Of a DNA stretch of 64,000 nucleotides, positions 46,535 to 57,229 are shown piece after piece; the first letter of the stretch is position 1, and each line of letters begins with the position of its first letter. Origin of the DNA: Smallanthus sonchifolius (lineage: Eukaryota; Streptophyta; Magnoliopsida; Asterales; Asteraceae). The stretch covers positions 14,190,001 to 14,254,000 of the forward strand of contig CM042020.1 of assembly GCA_023525975.1 (NCBI GenBank). Reading direction: 5' to 3'. The position numbers and the translations under genes were made by a program. Under the pieces are notes generated by a model that was not told the origin of the DNA, ran no database searches, and saw only the letters and a list, made by a program, of their open reading frames with translations.

Positions 46535-46710
46535 ACACTTCAAAAAGAAAAAATAAATAAAGAAAGTAAAGATAGTATGATAACTAGAAAAAAAAATAGA
46601 TAAAATAAATGAGAAAATATGATAAACTACTAAACAAATAAGTAACACAAGTAGTTAACAAATAGTGGTCAGACCCCCAACTCGGGACGTTCGCGAAGTC
46701 GCCTAAAAGT

Positions 46711-46729
46711 GTCCCCTGCAACGGCGCCA
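46711..46729 (-). promoter_or_regulatory. Element B primer-binding site (tRNA-Asp type)
   Basis: The minus strand reads TGGCGCCGTTGCAGGGGAC next to the middle LTR, the same primer type as element A. Confidence 0.88.
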
Positions 46730-46735
46730 AAAACT

Positions 46736-47961
46736 TGATGCATGATATTTTATATAATAAATTAAACAAGTTTTAAATGTAGAAATGGACTCACAACTAA
46801 ATCACACGCTCACGGCAAGTGTACCGGTCGCGCGTAGTAAAGACAGTAAGCCCGAGTTATCGAACCGAGGACACAAAAGGCGGCGGCCCTCGATACTAAA
46901 CCTTTATTGACTCCTAACCGATGTAGCACAAGAGATGATTCTATTTATTACTTTTATTGATTTTAGGACATGCAACTTAGAATAAAACAACTAAATAATG
47001 ACTCGACTCAAAGACTGAAAAGACACAAAAATACGTAGACACACACAAAAATGAACGAACAAAGACACTAATGACTACAGAAAAATAAACGACACTAGAA
47101 AGACCAAACACACTATAACTCAGACGAAGACCAAATATGAGATAAACACTACCTAGACAAGGAATCCTATTGGCTGGCAGAACTGCTTTCGGGAAAACCG
47201 ATTGTATGACATCGGTTCTAAAGATAGACTGACTCGGGAACTAAAACATGTAGAATAAAACATGTAAATAAATTAGAAATATTTACACTAATATATGTCA
47301 TACGATCTATTAAAACTCGAAAACAATCAAACCAAATCAATATTCATCCTGATCTAGATAGTTATGAGTTTAGCTACTCATAATACTGAGATACAATCCA
47401 AAATATACTGAAAACATAATTCAATCTCGAAATAAATAACTGAAATAAGAAAAAGAACGTAAAACCAGTGTTTTCAAACCGGAAGACTTCAACTTTACTC
47501 AATCTTGATGATATCTAGCCTCAAATATTCGATCTCCAGAGCTTCTTGGTCTCCTCCAATCGCAATCAGTCGAACCCCCTGAAGAATGGCCGCTCAAATC
47601 TTTAAATAATCAAAATCTAGGGTTTTGTGTCTTTTTGGACTTCGCGTGTCGCGAGAAATAGTTCCAGGCCCTTCGTGTGCCGCGAATGCCCATTTAGTCA
47701 GGAACGGTTTTTAAGCCCCTCGCGTGTCGCGAGAATCTAGAGCTCATTCTTCGCGTGTCTCGAAGAGTATAATTTCCAACTTTTTTTTCTAGTTTTTTTC
47801 TCCGGCTCTGTTTCTTCAATATAATTCTTTGGTCTATCATGCAACCCTGCAAAATCAACAATAATCTCATTAAGTACCAATTTATTAAGATATTTGCTAA
47901 TAAAACCGAGTAAAACTGGTTAAAAACAACTCCATAAACATATGTGTTTTAGAACACATCA
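46736..47961 (-). repeat. Element B middle LTR
   Basis: 1,226 bp, from TGATGCATG to ACACATCA on the plus strand. It has an internal deletion at about 47,240-47,270 compared with the other two copies, with TAAAACATGTA repeated at the joint. It is adjacent to the PBS, so it served as a 5' LTR for the coding unit. Confidence 0.88.
47642..47763 (-). promoter_or_regulatory. Palindrome array in element B middle LTR
   Basis: Copies near 47,642, 47,672, 47,720 and 47,751. The second is TCGTGTGCCGCGA and the fourth TCGCGTGTCTCGA; the others are perfect. Confidence 0.7.
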
Positions 47962-49721
47962 AACATTCTCACACTTGAACTTTGCTTGTCCCTAAGCAAA
48001 GCCCAAAGCAATACATCCAACCAAGTAATCACACAAATACAAAAATCCTCAAGCTAAGGCCAGAAACAGGTCACGAAATCCAATAACAACGAATGACTCC
48101 CCAAGTTTTATAACGGTCAATAGATTTACAATTCAACCAGCTTAGATGGGACCTAACGTTTTGAAAAACATGGGCACACCTAATCAAGACTCACTTTCTT
48201 TCAAGCTCTAACCGTGCACAACTCGTACCCCTCACAAGAGTTCTCTCCACTCGGTTTATTACTGTGACTAGGAAAAGATGTGCCAGCTCCTAATCTAACT
48301 CTCAGACCTGCCAATGAAATGTCTAAGCATATGCTTGAGAATCAATCATATCTCCACCCGAATGTGAAGACAAACACACAGATCAACAAGGTCTTTCTGG
48401 GTTGTAATGTCATGCTAGGGTTCAGGGTATGGATACGGAATTTTAAGTGGCTAAGGTGAAACTGGTCCGGACTGATGAACTAAAGACAAAAATCAAGAAA
48501 AGATAACAAAACTATGCTAAACTGTGAGGATCTTTGATCCTCACACTTATGCATTGGAATACCATATTTTTGTGATTTTTTTCTTTTTTTTTCATTTTTT
48601 TACAATTACAAACTAAACAGGCTTAAATAAATCCGGACAAGTGATACGGGGTTAAAAAGTACAAGGATGCAAAGGCTAAGGGTTTATTAGGTGGTTTTAG
48701 AAATGAAAGGGAATCAGGCTCAAGTAGGCTAACTAGGGGTTAATGTTCAGGTAGGGATAAACAAAAGAAAAGGTTAAACAAAAGAAAGGGTTAAATCCTA
48801 ATGCCTTAGATAATTTCTGTGTGCTGTCTAAACCTAGGGTCTCAAAATGTATCAAGATAATCAAGTTCTAACCAAACAAATCATGCAGGTAAACACACAT
48901 CAAACGAAAAGCAGTGAATATAAATGAATATGAAAAGGCTCAAATCTCACTGAATGTGTGGAATCGGGTTACCGATACAAGTCATGCACAATCAAAACCG
49001 TCTAGTTTGCTAAACTCTCCTAGGAACCCCAAACAATTTGCTTACTGAAAAACCGACTAGTTGAACTACTTAATCCCGAATACTTGGAGAATATCGCGTT
49101 AAAGAAACGCAAACCCACAACCGACCCGCTTAAAACTCTTGATTTACATCGCACAAAAACATGTCTTTTGTATGCTCGAACATAAAAATAGTATGTGAAA
49201 CTCTCGGGACTTGCAAAAACAAACAAAATATTAATTTTTTTTACTAACAAATTTAGACTCAACAGTCTCCCCTCCTCACACTTGAAAGACACATTGGCCT
49301 CAATGTGAAGCAAAAACACTAAAAAAATATAAGAAGATAAATACAACCAGGAAAGGACTTAGCTGGTAATGTCTATGTACTGAAATGCCCAACTTTGTTC
49401 TTCCATTTGTGCACCGTATAACATTTTGGTCCCGGCTGCACACCTCCCATCAGGTTACCTTTACACAAAGATCAGATTAAGATCAACCCTGCCCGAATAG
49501 AGATTGAGTACGGAAGGAGCAATCAATACCTGTAAAATAAAGCTAAAACAAACTCGCAGCATTAAACTGACTCATTTTACAGACTCAGATTAAAATGAAA
49601 GACATGACAGACTCTCTAAGACTCAAGTTAAAATGAAAGACTCGACGGACTCACTAAGACTCAAGATAGAATGCAGGGGTATGTACCTGATATATGGCGA
49701 ACACAAAGACTGAAAAAACAC
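47962..49721 (-). other. Element B 3' non-coding region (right copy, truncated)
   Basis: Closely similar to 30,753-32,493 and in the same order, including the PPT and the internal tract (49,275-49,313). It stops before the GAT-rich stretch and the palindrome array. Confidence 0.8.
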
Positions 49722-51295
49722 TCGATACTAAACCTTTATTGACTCCTAACCGATGTAGCACAAGAGATGATTCTATTTATTAGTTTTATTGATTTTAGGA
49801 CATGAAACTTAGAATAAAACAACTAAATAATGACTCGACTCAAAGACTGAAAAGACACAAAAATACGTAGACACACACAAAAATGAACGAACAAAGACAC
49901 TAATGATTACAGAAAAATAAACGACACTAGAAAGACCAAACACACTAGAACTCAGACGAAGACCAAATATGAGATAAACACTACCAAGACTAGGAATCCT
50001 AGTGACTGGCTCAACTGCTTTCAGGACAACCGACTGTATGACACCGGTTCTAAAGATAGACTGACTCGGGAATCACTAAAACATGCAGGATCTCCTCTCG
50101 GACTCACCTACACACCTCAACTATCCTAAGGGTCGGATTAAGCTCACCGGTAAGGAATTGGATTTCCTCTCGTACTCACCAAAACCTAAAACACCAAGTA
50201 CTCGACAACGGTTTCACCTCTCGGTCTCAACCGTCCTATACTCAAAGACTATCCTAGACAGACCTAAGAGCAAGGAGTAAACCCCCAAAATACTGTTTAT
50301 GACACGAAATTGCAAGATGATAGGACAACCCACTCTCGTGCAATTGCTACCCAAACCGACAAACCACAAGACAACCCGACAACCTATCTCCACTCGGACT
50401 CAAGATTGGTAAAACACTGATTTATATGACCACACAAACCTGCTACAATGATTGGCCTAATCGTCTAGATCACGAACACAAAGTAAATGACCCAAGAACC
50501 CGAAATCTCAACCAAAACACACAAAGCATTCAAGTAAACCTCAAGAGCAACAAATTCATGCAAGATCAGTAGGAAATCAGTAATCACACACATTCATAAC
50601 CTTTAAATCAGAAATCTTTACACTAATAACCGTCATACGATCGATTAAAACTCGAAAACAATCAAACCAAATTAATATTCATCCTGATCTAGATAGTTAT
50701 GAGTTTAGCTAATCATAATACTGAGATACAATCCAAAATATGTTGAAAACATAATTAAATCTCAAAATAAATAACTAAAATAAGAAAAAGAACGTAAAAC
50801 CAGTGTTTTCAAACCGAAAGACTTCAACTTTACTCAATCTTGATGATATCTAGCCTCAAATATTCGATCCCCAGAGCTTCTTGGTCGCCTCCAGCCACAA
50901 TCAGTCGAACCCCCTGAAGAGTGGCCGCTCAAATCTTTAAATAATCGAAATCTAGGGTTTTGCGGCTTTTTGGACTTTCGCGTGTCGCGAGAAATAGTTT
51001 CAGGCCCTTCGCGTGCCGCGAAGGCCAATTTAGTCGGGCACGGTTTTAAAGCCCCTTGTGTGTCGTGAGAATCTGGAGCTCACTCTTCACGTGTCGCGAA
51101 GAGTATAATTTCCAAAAAAAAATTCTTGTTTTTCTCCGGCTCCGTTTCTTCAATATAATTCTTTAGTTTATCATGCAAACCTGTAAATTCAACAATAATC
51201 TCATTAAGTACCAATTTATTAAGATATTTGCTAATAAAACCTGGTAAAACGGGTCAAAAACAACTCTATAAACATATGTGTTTTAGAACACATCA
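49722..51295 (-). repeat. Element B right LTR, truncated
   Basis: It begins at CTCGATACTAAACC, missing the first roughly 150 bp on the plus strand, and ends ACACATCA at the AGTAC duplication. The junction at 49,705-49,722 carries CAAAGACTGAAAA, a phrase also found inside the LTR. Confidence 0.85.
50978..51099 (-). promoter_or_regulatory. Palindrome array in element B right LTR
   Basis: Copies near 50,978, 51,009, 51,056 and 51,087. The third and fourth carry C-to-T changes (TTGTG, TCACG). Confidence 0.65.
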
Positions 51296-52858
51296 AGTAC
51301 CTTCGAACTAAACCGCACTGACATACAATTGTACCTATCGAGTGTAGCACAACTTAATGGTAAACCGGAATATCAAACCCTGGAGACACTAAACAACTAA
51401 ACTAGACTCTGACTCGGACTAAAGATATTTGGTTGGAGGATTTTCTACACTACTGATTAAACTAAGGAATGCAGAAAACTAGAAACAAATACAACTATCA
51501 AGACAAAGGACTCAGGGAAATACCAGGAATGGGAAGAATACTACCTAGGTCAGAATCCTACTCGCAAAGCTCAACTTCTATCAGTTATGGAAACACTGAT
51601 GGATCTGGGTTTCTAAGGATAATAGCTCTAGACAACCTAGTGGATCCCTAATCACTCTAAGGGTGTCACCAACTAAGGAACCTAAAGATATAATAAACTC
51701 ACCAGATGGTTGGATCTCCTTTCGATCTTTCCAACAATGACAATGTACCCAATTAGATAGATCACCTTTCAGTCTCAATGTCCACAATACATTCGAAGAA
51801 TGCACGGGGTAATCTCAAGATAACAACTATGACACGGATTAGCAACAAATACTAGAAACCTAAGGCAACTTCCTCTCAGATAGTAACACTCGGAATCCTA
51901 ATACGAAGACTAACCGACAACCTCTCACCTTTCGGGTATCGAGATAGGAAGAACACTCAGATCTAACCTACTCTCAATCACAGTTCCTATGGAATACTAC
52001 GTCTAGCAAACCATCAAACAACCACAAACACACAGTCTATGATCTAGATATACTACTCAACCTGAAAGACATTCACAAGCAGCATATGAAACTATAATCA
52101 ATTGCAAATCAGGTTCAAAGCATGCATAACATCATAATTATTAAACCAAGTTCGTTACAAAACCATTAATCCATTAAAAGATTCCAAAAACTGATAAAAG
52201 ATTCGAACTTTACTAAGTATTTATCAATAACCTAGGTAGTATCAATGATCTAGCCAATAATCATACTTAGAACATCCAAACAGAATTAATAAAGCATAAA
52301 CATGGTTCAAACACAACAATCAAACATAAAGATTCGAACTTTGAAACCGAATAAGCTAATCTAAACAAACCCGGAATCAAAAGTCTTGATCTTCCTCTTT
52401 AATCGACTTCTTCAACCCCAAAATCGCCTCTTAGCTCTCTCCAGGCGGCTGAAACTCGAACTCCCCAAAGAATGGCCGTTCAAAACATTAAATATTGAAA
52501 TTAGGGCTTTTTGCTATTTTACGGGCCTCTCGCGTACCGCGAGACACACAAGCCAGCCTTTCGTGTACCGCGAAGACCAAAATAGTCGGGCGCCAGATTT
52601 GCTTTCCTCACATACCACAAGGCATTCCTTCTTCCTCCTCGCGTATCGCGAGGACTTGAATTTCCCACTTTTTATCTTTTAATTCTTGGGACTTGCTCTC
52701 TTGCTCGGTCTCTTCATGATATTGACTTGTAATCATCACGAGCTCCTATAATCATGACCTGGACTCAAAACAAAGTAAAAACAAGTAAAAATGTACGCAA
52801 AACAAACTAAAAACGCACTAATACAAAGGAATAAAGACGTGTGCTTTGCAACACATTA
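51296..52858 (-). mobile_element. Type-A Athila solo LTR, right piece
   Basis: Continues the LTR cut at 29,010. It is homologous to element A LTR from about 1,385 to 2,951 and ends CAACACATTA, then GTACT (52,859-52,863), matching 28,938-28,942. Together the pieces give about 1.63 kb, the full type-A LTR length, with no internal sequence. Confidence 0.88.
52530..52651 (-). promoter_or_regulatory. Palindrome array in type-A solo LTR
   Basis: Copies near 52,530, 52,561, 52,608 (decayed to TCACATACCACAA) and 52,639 (spacer TAT). Spacing is kept although the sequence has decayed. Confidence 0.65.
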
Positions 52859-52863
52859 GTACT

Positions 52864-53749
52864 CGACCCGGAACCGTTTAAGCCTATATCATAGAACCTT
52901 AGACCAGTATCGTACTTACATTATAAGGATCTGAGATGATGGGTTTAAGGTTCTCATCTGTTTTATATGGGTCTATCATGTTTACTTCTCACCCCTAGTT
53001 GCGACGATTCATGTCGCCTTTTTTGTCCCCTATATAAGGGATTCAATTAGTATAGTTTCAACATCGAATTCACAACGAATTTTGGTACAATTTCACAACA
53101 TAAATTCATGTTCGTTTTTGATAAATTTCTTTGTTTTATCCGATTGATCATTTCATGAGTAGGAACGTAATATTTTCAATCTGATAGTGTCTAGCACGAC
53201 TAAGATGAAATCCAAGTTGTTATGATACTCAAAACGTACATTTTATTTATTTGAATATGTTTCAGATACATAAATTACTTATTTTTATTAAATTAAAATA
53301 CTTTGTTTTCCGACCACATAACGAACTTATCACCAAAGAATGGTTTATATTTTGGTTCCTATGTTATGTCTTTCGTTCAGTAAGGTTAATGCCATGTAAT
53401 ATGTGTGCTGATATTAGATACAATAATAATGGTATCAATGTATGTACATAGTGATGTTCATTCCTAAGTGGTTGAGGGTTAAATGATTAAATGGAATACA
53501 CGAATTTTGAGCATAATATAAGAAAAAGGTTAGAATATTCAATGGACTATAACACGTAGAATTTTTAATTTATAATTAAATTCTCATTCATCTAAGAACT
53601 CGAATTACAAACAAAATAAAACATCATATGACTAATCTTTATAATATATTTTTATAATATATTTTTAAAGAAATTACTAATCTTTATATTAATAAATCTT
53701 CTGACATATTTTGATGAGTATATGATTAACAGATTATATTTTATTTCTC
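52864..53749. other. AT-rich flank of the nested insertion
   Basis: Continues the sequence interrupted at 28,937. GACCCGGAACCGTTTAAGCC resembles 28,436-28,455. No gene seen; the frame at 53,251-53,451 has no domain. Confidence 0.5.
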
Positions 53750-53859
53750 GGGTTTATTCAACTTGTGTAAAACACGAGTTTTTAAAATATATTTTTTTAT
53801 TACTGAATATATAATATTATATTTATTTAACCCGTGTAATACACGGGATTTTAACCTAG
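53750..53859 (+). mobile_element. Helitron 3' end with doubled hairpin
   Basis: CCCGTGTAATACACGGG (perfect 7-bp stem) then TTTTAAC and CTAG at 53,856-53,859, followed by T: a canonical Helitron 3' terminus. A second, decayed hairpin (CTTGTGTAAAACACGAG) precedes it at 53,764-53,785. The 5' end was not found. Confidence 0.7.
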
Positions 53860-53860
53860 T

Positions 53861-54105
53861 ATCTAACAAATAATAATATATATTTCTATAATTATATGCA
53901 AACTAAAATCTTAAAACATATAAATCATACTTGGTATTACTTAGACCATCTCCAAAGGTGCTGCCCGTGGGTGTCCGTGAGGAGAGAAAGAGGATGTGGC
54001 AACTAATGCGAAGGAGCGAGGGAGGGATTGTGTGCGTGAGGAAGGACACCCCCATGAAGTTTTGTTGGGGGGGGGGGGGGGCGTCCATGGAAACCCTTCC
54101 ACGTC
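53861..54105. repeat. Dispersed repeat, copy 1 (MITE-like)
   Basis: About 245 bp shared with 56,616-56,886, including ACCATCTCCAAAGGTGCTGCC and ACCCTTCCACGT. The right part is GC-rich and contains a run of 15 G at 54,067-54,081. Confidence 0.75.
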
Positions 54106-54502
54106 CGTGGAACAATGATTCGCGCTCATTACTAATTTCGTGACCGAGGCTTCGTGTTTAACACGGGTACTTAAAACAAATTTCAAGTCTTCCAAGAGAA
54201 CTCGAATATTTCCCAGGGTACAACGGCCAAAGCTGTGTGTACAGCCGGGGAGGTCTCTAAACCTAAAACAATACATTGAGAAGAAGAGAGTAAGGGTTTG
54301 TTTGGTATGAGATAATAGAATGAACGAGGGAATGAAATGGACAAGTGAATGGAATGGACAAGGGAAATAAATAGATCATTACCATTTTATTGTCCTGTTT
54401 GGTTACCATATATGAATGAAATGAATCATTACTTTATGTTGTTTGGTAGACAAGAAAATATTTTATGAAAAATAAAATACTTTTAACTAATAAATTTATA
54501 TT

Positions 54503-54676
54503 ATTGGTCGGGTCATGGGTCAGGTCGTGGGACGGGCAATGGGCTGGGCCATGGTTTGGGTTATGGACATGTCATGGTTTGTGTCATGGGTTGGGTCATG
54601 GGACGGGTCATGCTTCAGGGCATGGGTCGGGTCATGGTTCAGGGTATCGTACGGGTCATGGGACGGTCATGGTTCG
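54503..54676 (+). repeat. 12-bp minisatellite, left block
   Basis: Units GGGTCATGGGTC / CGGGTCATGGTT in tandem. Frames through it (Gly-His-Gly-Ser) are a by-product, not a gene. Confidence 0.85.
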
Positions 54677-55099
54677 TGTCACATCCCCAAATTCCACTAA
54701 CGGAGCTTTACCGTTTGGAAGGTGACAAACCAGGATCTCAGATATTAGTTACTTCAAAAAACTCTATATGGGACTTGAAATGTCATATCATAAAAGTTCA
54801 GAGTTAATACAGAAGCGTTTAAACAAGAAAATAAATGCGCAAAACAACGCGCCAAGGTTCAGTTTAATAAACATAGGTGAATTGTTTTAAATGTTTCCAT
54901 ATAAGTGAAATGATAGTAGGACTCCATGCATGTCCTAGTTGTGCAACCTATGCCGTAGCAACCTGAGAAAACATGTACGAAAAGTGTCAACACGAAGTTG
55001 GTGAGTTCACAGGTTTCAAGTTTGCAATACCAGACTGAGATCCTGGTTTGTTACCTTCCAAACGGTAAAGCTCCGTTAGTGGAATTCGGGGGTGTGACA
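54677..55099. mobile_element. 423-bp terminal-inverted-repeat element within the minisatellite
   Basis: It begins TGTCACATCCCCAAATTCC and ends with the complement (GGAATTCGGGGGTGTGACA). About 64 bp at each end are inverted copies with few mismatches. Flanks GTTCG (54,672-54,676) and GTTTG (55,100-55,104) look like a 5-bp duplication with one change. The TG...CA ends and interior (GTTGGTGAGTTCACAGG) recall chromovirus LTRs, so it may be a folded-back LTR derivative. Confidence 0.75.
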
Positions 55100-55104
55100 G
55101 TTTG

Positions 55105-55425
55105 GGTCATGGGTCCGGGCATGGGTCGGGTCATGTGTCAGGTCATGGGCCGGGTCATGGGTCGGTCCATGGTTTGAGTTATGGGTCGGGCCATAGTTCA
55201 GGTTATGAGTCGGGGCATGGGTCGTGTCATGGGCCAGCCCATGGTTTGGGCGATGGTTCGGGTCATGGGTCAGTGCATGGGTCTGGTCATGGTTCGTGTC
55301 ATGGGTCTGGGCATGGGTCGAGTCATGGTTCGGGTCATGGGTCCGGGTGTGGGTCGAGGCATGGTTTGAGTCATGAGTCGGGGCATGAGTCGGGCTATGG
55401 TTCGAGTCATGATTCGGGTCGTTAA
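55105..55425 (+). repeat. 12-bp minisatellite, right block
   Basis: Same unit, about 27 copies, with T/C and G/A variation. A 107-codon Gly-His-Ser frame is produced by the repeat. Confidence 0.88.
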
Positions 55426-56615
55426 TTAAAAAAAATCATTCCATTACTTAAAGGAATGAAAAAAAACACATATCCCCCAAGGAATGAAAATCATTAGAAG
55501 GGAAAGAATCACATTACTTATGTAATGGTCCATTTCATTCCTATGTGACTAACAAACATATTTTTTCATTCCATCGTAATTACTCATTCCATTCCACCAT
55601 TCATTCATGCATACCAAACACTACCTAAGACTTGAGTGTTCTTGCAAAATATTGCTGTTGTGTTCTGATTTTTCAGTGTGTTGAAATGCCAAGCAAGTCT
55701 TGGTATTTATACAAGAATTAAGAATTGTAACATCTGATCAACATTAAAAACGAAAATAAAGAGAATTAAACGTCCTCAATACTCTTTATTTGATTTTTGA
55801 ATTCTGATTCGTAACTGTCGAATACTTAAGTCTGAAGAACCGGTCAAAGTAAACTGTTCAGTAGTTACAGACTGCTGCTGCAGTGGGACGCGGATTCGCG
55901 TAAAACGCCACATTGCGCCCATCGCCCTCGTCTCGTGCCCGGGCACGGGCGCGTCTGGGACTTCGCACCCTCCTGTCTCCAACTGAGTGTCATTACTTAT
56001 AAGATAATAATCCCAAAAGGAGTGTTCCTCCTTATAACCCATTCAAAAGTTTGTTATCTCACCTATGTGGGACAAGTTTCCCTACTTTTCTACTCAAAAA
56101 ATGCTGAATTTTAACAGCTCTAAATATCCAACTTTGAGCATCGATATCCCATTCATTTTAGCTCTATTTTGGACACGATTTGTTTACAAGCGAAGGACTC
56201 ACGTAAGAGAAGACAAACACAGAGAGAATAAGAATATGAACATCAGTTACATATATTTATTCCTGTCCAAAGTTGACAAAAGATCATTTTGTAACTTAGT
56301 GAAAAAAAATCAATTTTAACCCAAAACTCCAACACAACCACCCACCATAGCCGCTATAAATATGCCCCAACTACTAGATTTAGATCATTAACTTCCTCAT
56401 TAAAAAACTGCCAATACTTACTCTCATGTGGTCGCGGATTCAGCATCCTGCTATGAGGCTAACACTACTTCCTATGCATATCTCAAGCCCGAACTTGATT
56501 AGTCCCGATCAACAAGTTTAGTAGCAACATATATTATAACAGTAGATGATTATTTCAGCTTGACCAAATCTTCTTTTAGTATACGTAGCTATTACATGTT
56601 ATTGACCCTTTTAAA

Positions 56616-56886
56616 TATCTAATAAATGATAATATATATTTCTATAATTATACGTAAACTAAAATCTTAAAACATAAAAATCATATTTGGTATTAGTTAG
56701 ATCATCTCCAAAGGTGCTGCCCGGGGGTGACCGTGAGAAGAGAAAGAGGATGTGGCAACTAATATGAAGGAGAGAGGGAGGGATTGTGTTCGTGAGGAAG
56801 GACACCCCCGTGAAGTTTTGATAGAGGTCAGGACGAGAGAGAGGGGGAAGCAGGGGGGAGGGGCGTCCGTGGAAACCCTTCCACGT
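56616..56886. repeat. Dispersed repeat, copy 2 (MITE-like)
   Basis: Colinear with 53,861-54,105 but with an extra roughly 25-bp GA-rich piece (56,822-56,850) where copy 1 has the G run. Confidence 0.75.
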
Positions 56887-57229
56887 AGGCTGGGATGTAG
56901 GGACAGGTGCCGCTCAAGGATCAATAGATTTGGAAAGTAATATGATTAAGATTATCCGTAATACCCTGTTGAGGGTGAGAGATTTTCTGTGCGATGTATG
57001 CGTCACGTAGACACTGGGTTCCCTCACCCTAACCTCACCCAGGTGCGTAATGATGGGGTGAGGGTGGTCAATTTTGTAATAATTACATAATTATTGTTTT
57101 TTTAATTTAATTAATTTAATAAACTAATACTAAAAACATTTAATAATAAAAAACAACATAATATTAAAAAAACACCATAAAAATATAAAATAAAAAAACA
57201 TACAATCTAGAACAAAAAATAAAATTTAC
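56887..57229. other. AT-rich flank of Harbinger pseudogene
   Basis: A GC-rich patch at 56,970-57,070 (CCTCACCCTAACCTCACCC) looks like a DNA-transposon end. The rest is A/T-rich. Confidence 0.45.

Larger units (their letters stand above)
29016..51295 (-). mobile_element. Athila-type LTR retrotransposon, element B, with three LTRs
   Basis: Flanked by AGTAC (29,011-29,015 and 51,296-51,300). Minus orientation: partial LTR (49,722-51,295), 3' non-coding block (47,962-49,721), LTR (46,736-47,961), PBS, gag, protease, RT, RNase H, integrase, a chromovirus insertion (33,098-42,043), 3' non-coding block (30,753-33,078), LTR (29,016-30,752). All coding parts are broken by stops. The order implies two units sharing the middle LTR, the right unit having lost its coding part. 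The left LTR has lost its first bases, which are replaced by a TA run. Confidence 0.85.
54294..55625. mobile_element. Tourist/Harbinger-like element carrying a minisatellite
   Basis: TAA duplication at 54,291-54,293 and 55,626-55,628. Ends GGGTTTGTTTGGTATG and CATACCAAACACTACC are inverted, matching at 13 of 16 positions. Subterminal AATGGAATG-rich sequence lies on both sides. The centre is a 12-bp minisatellite split by a 423-bp inverted-repeat element. Confidence 0.7.
54120..56334 (-). mobile_element. Probable copia-type LTR, interrupted by a Tourist-like element
   Basis: On the minus strand, TGTTGGAGTTTTGGGTTAAA at 56,334 looks like a copia LTR start. A TATA box (TTGTATAAATACC) lies at about 55,705-55,718. 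The sequence resumes left of the Tourist element at 54,290. The far end and the target duplication are not resolved, and no copia protein follows. Confidence 0.45.

Noticed and set aside
54503..55425. Long Gly-His-Gly-Ser open frames, possible secreted or structural protein
   Set aside because: They arise from a 12-bp minisatellite with no stop in that phase; the repeat lies in a small transposon and no start context or domain supports a gene.
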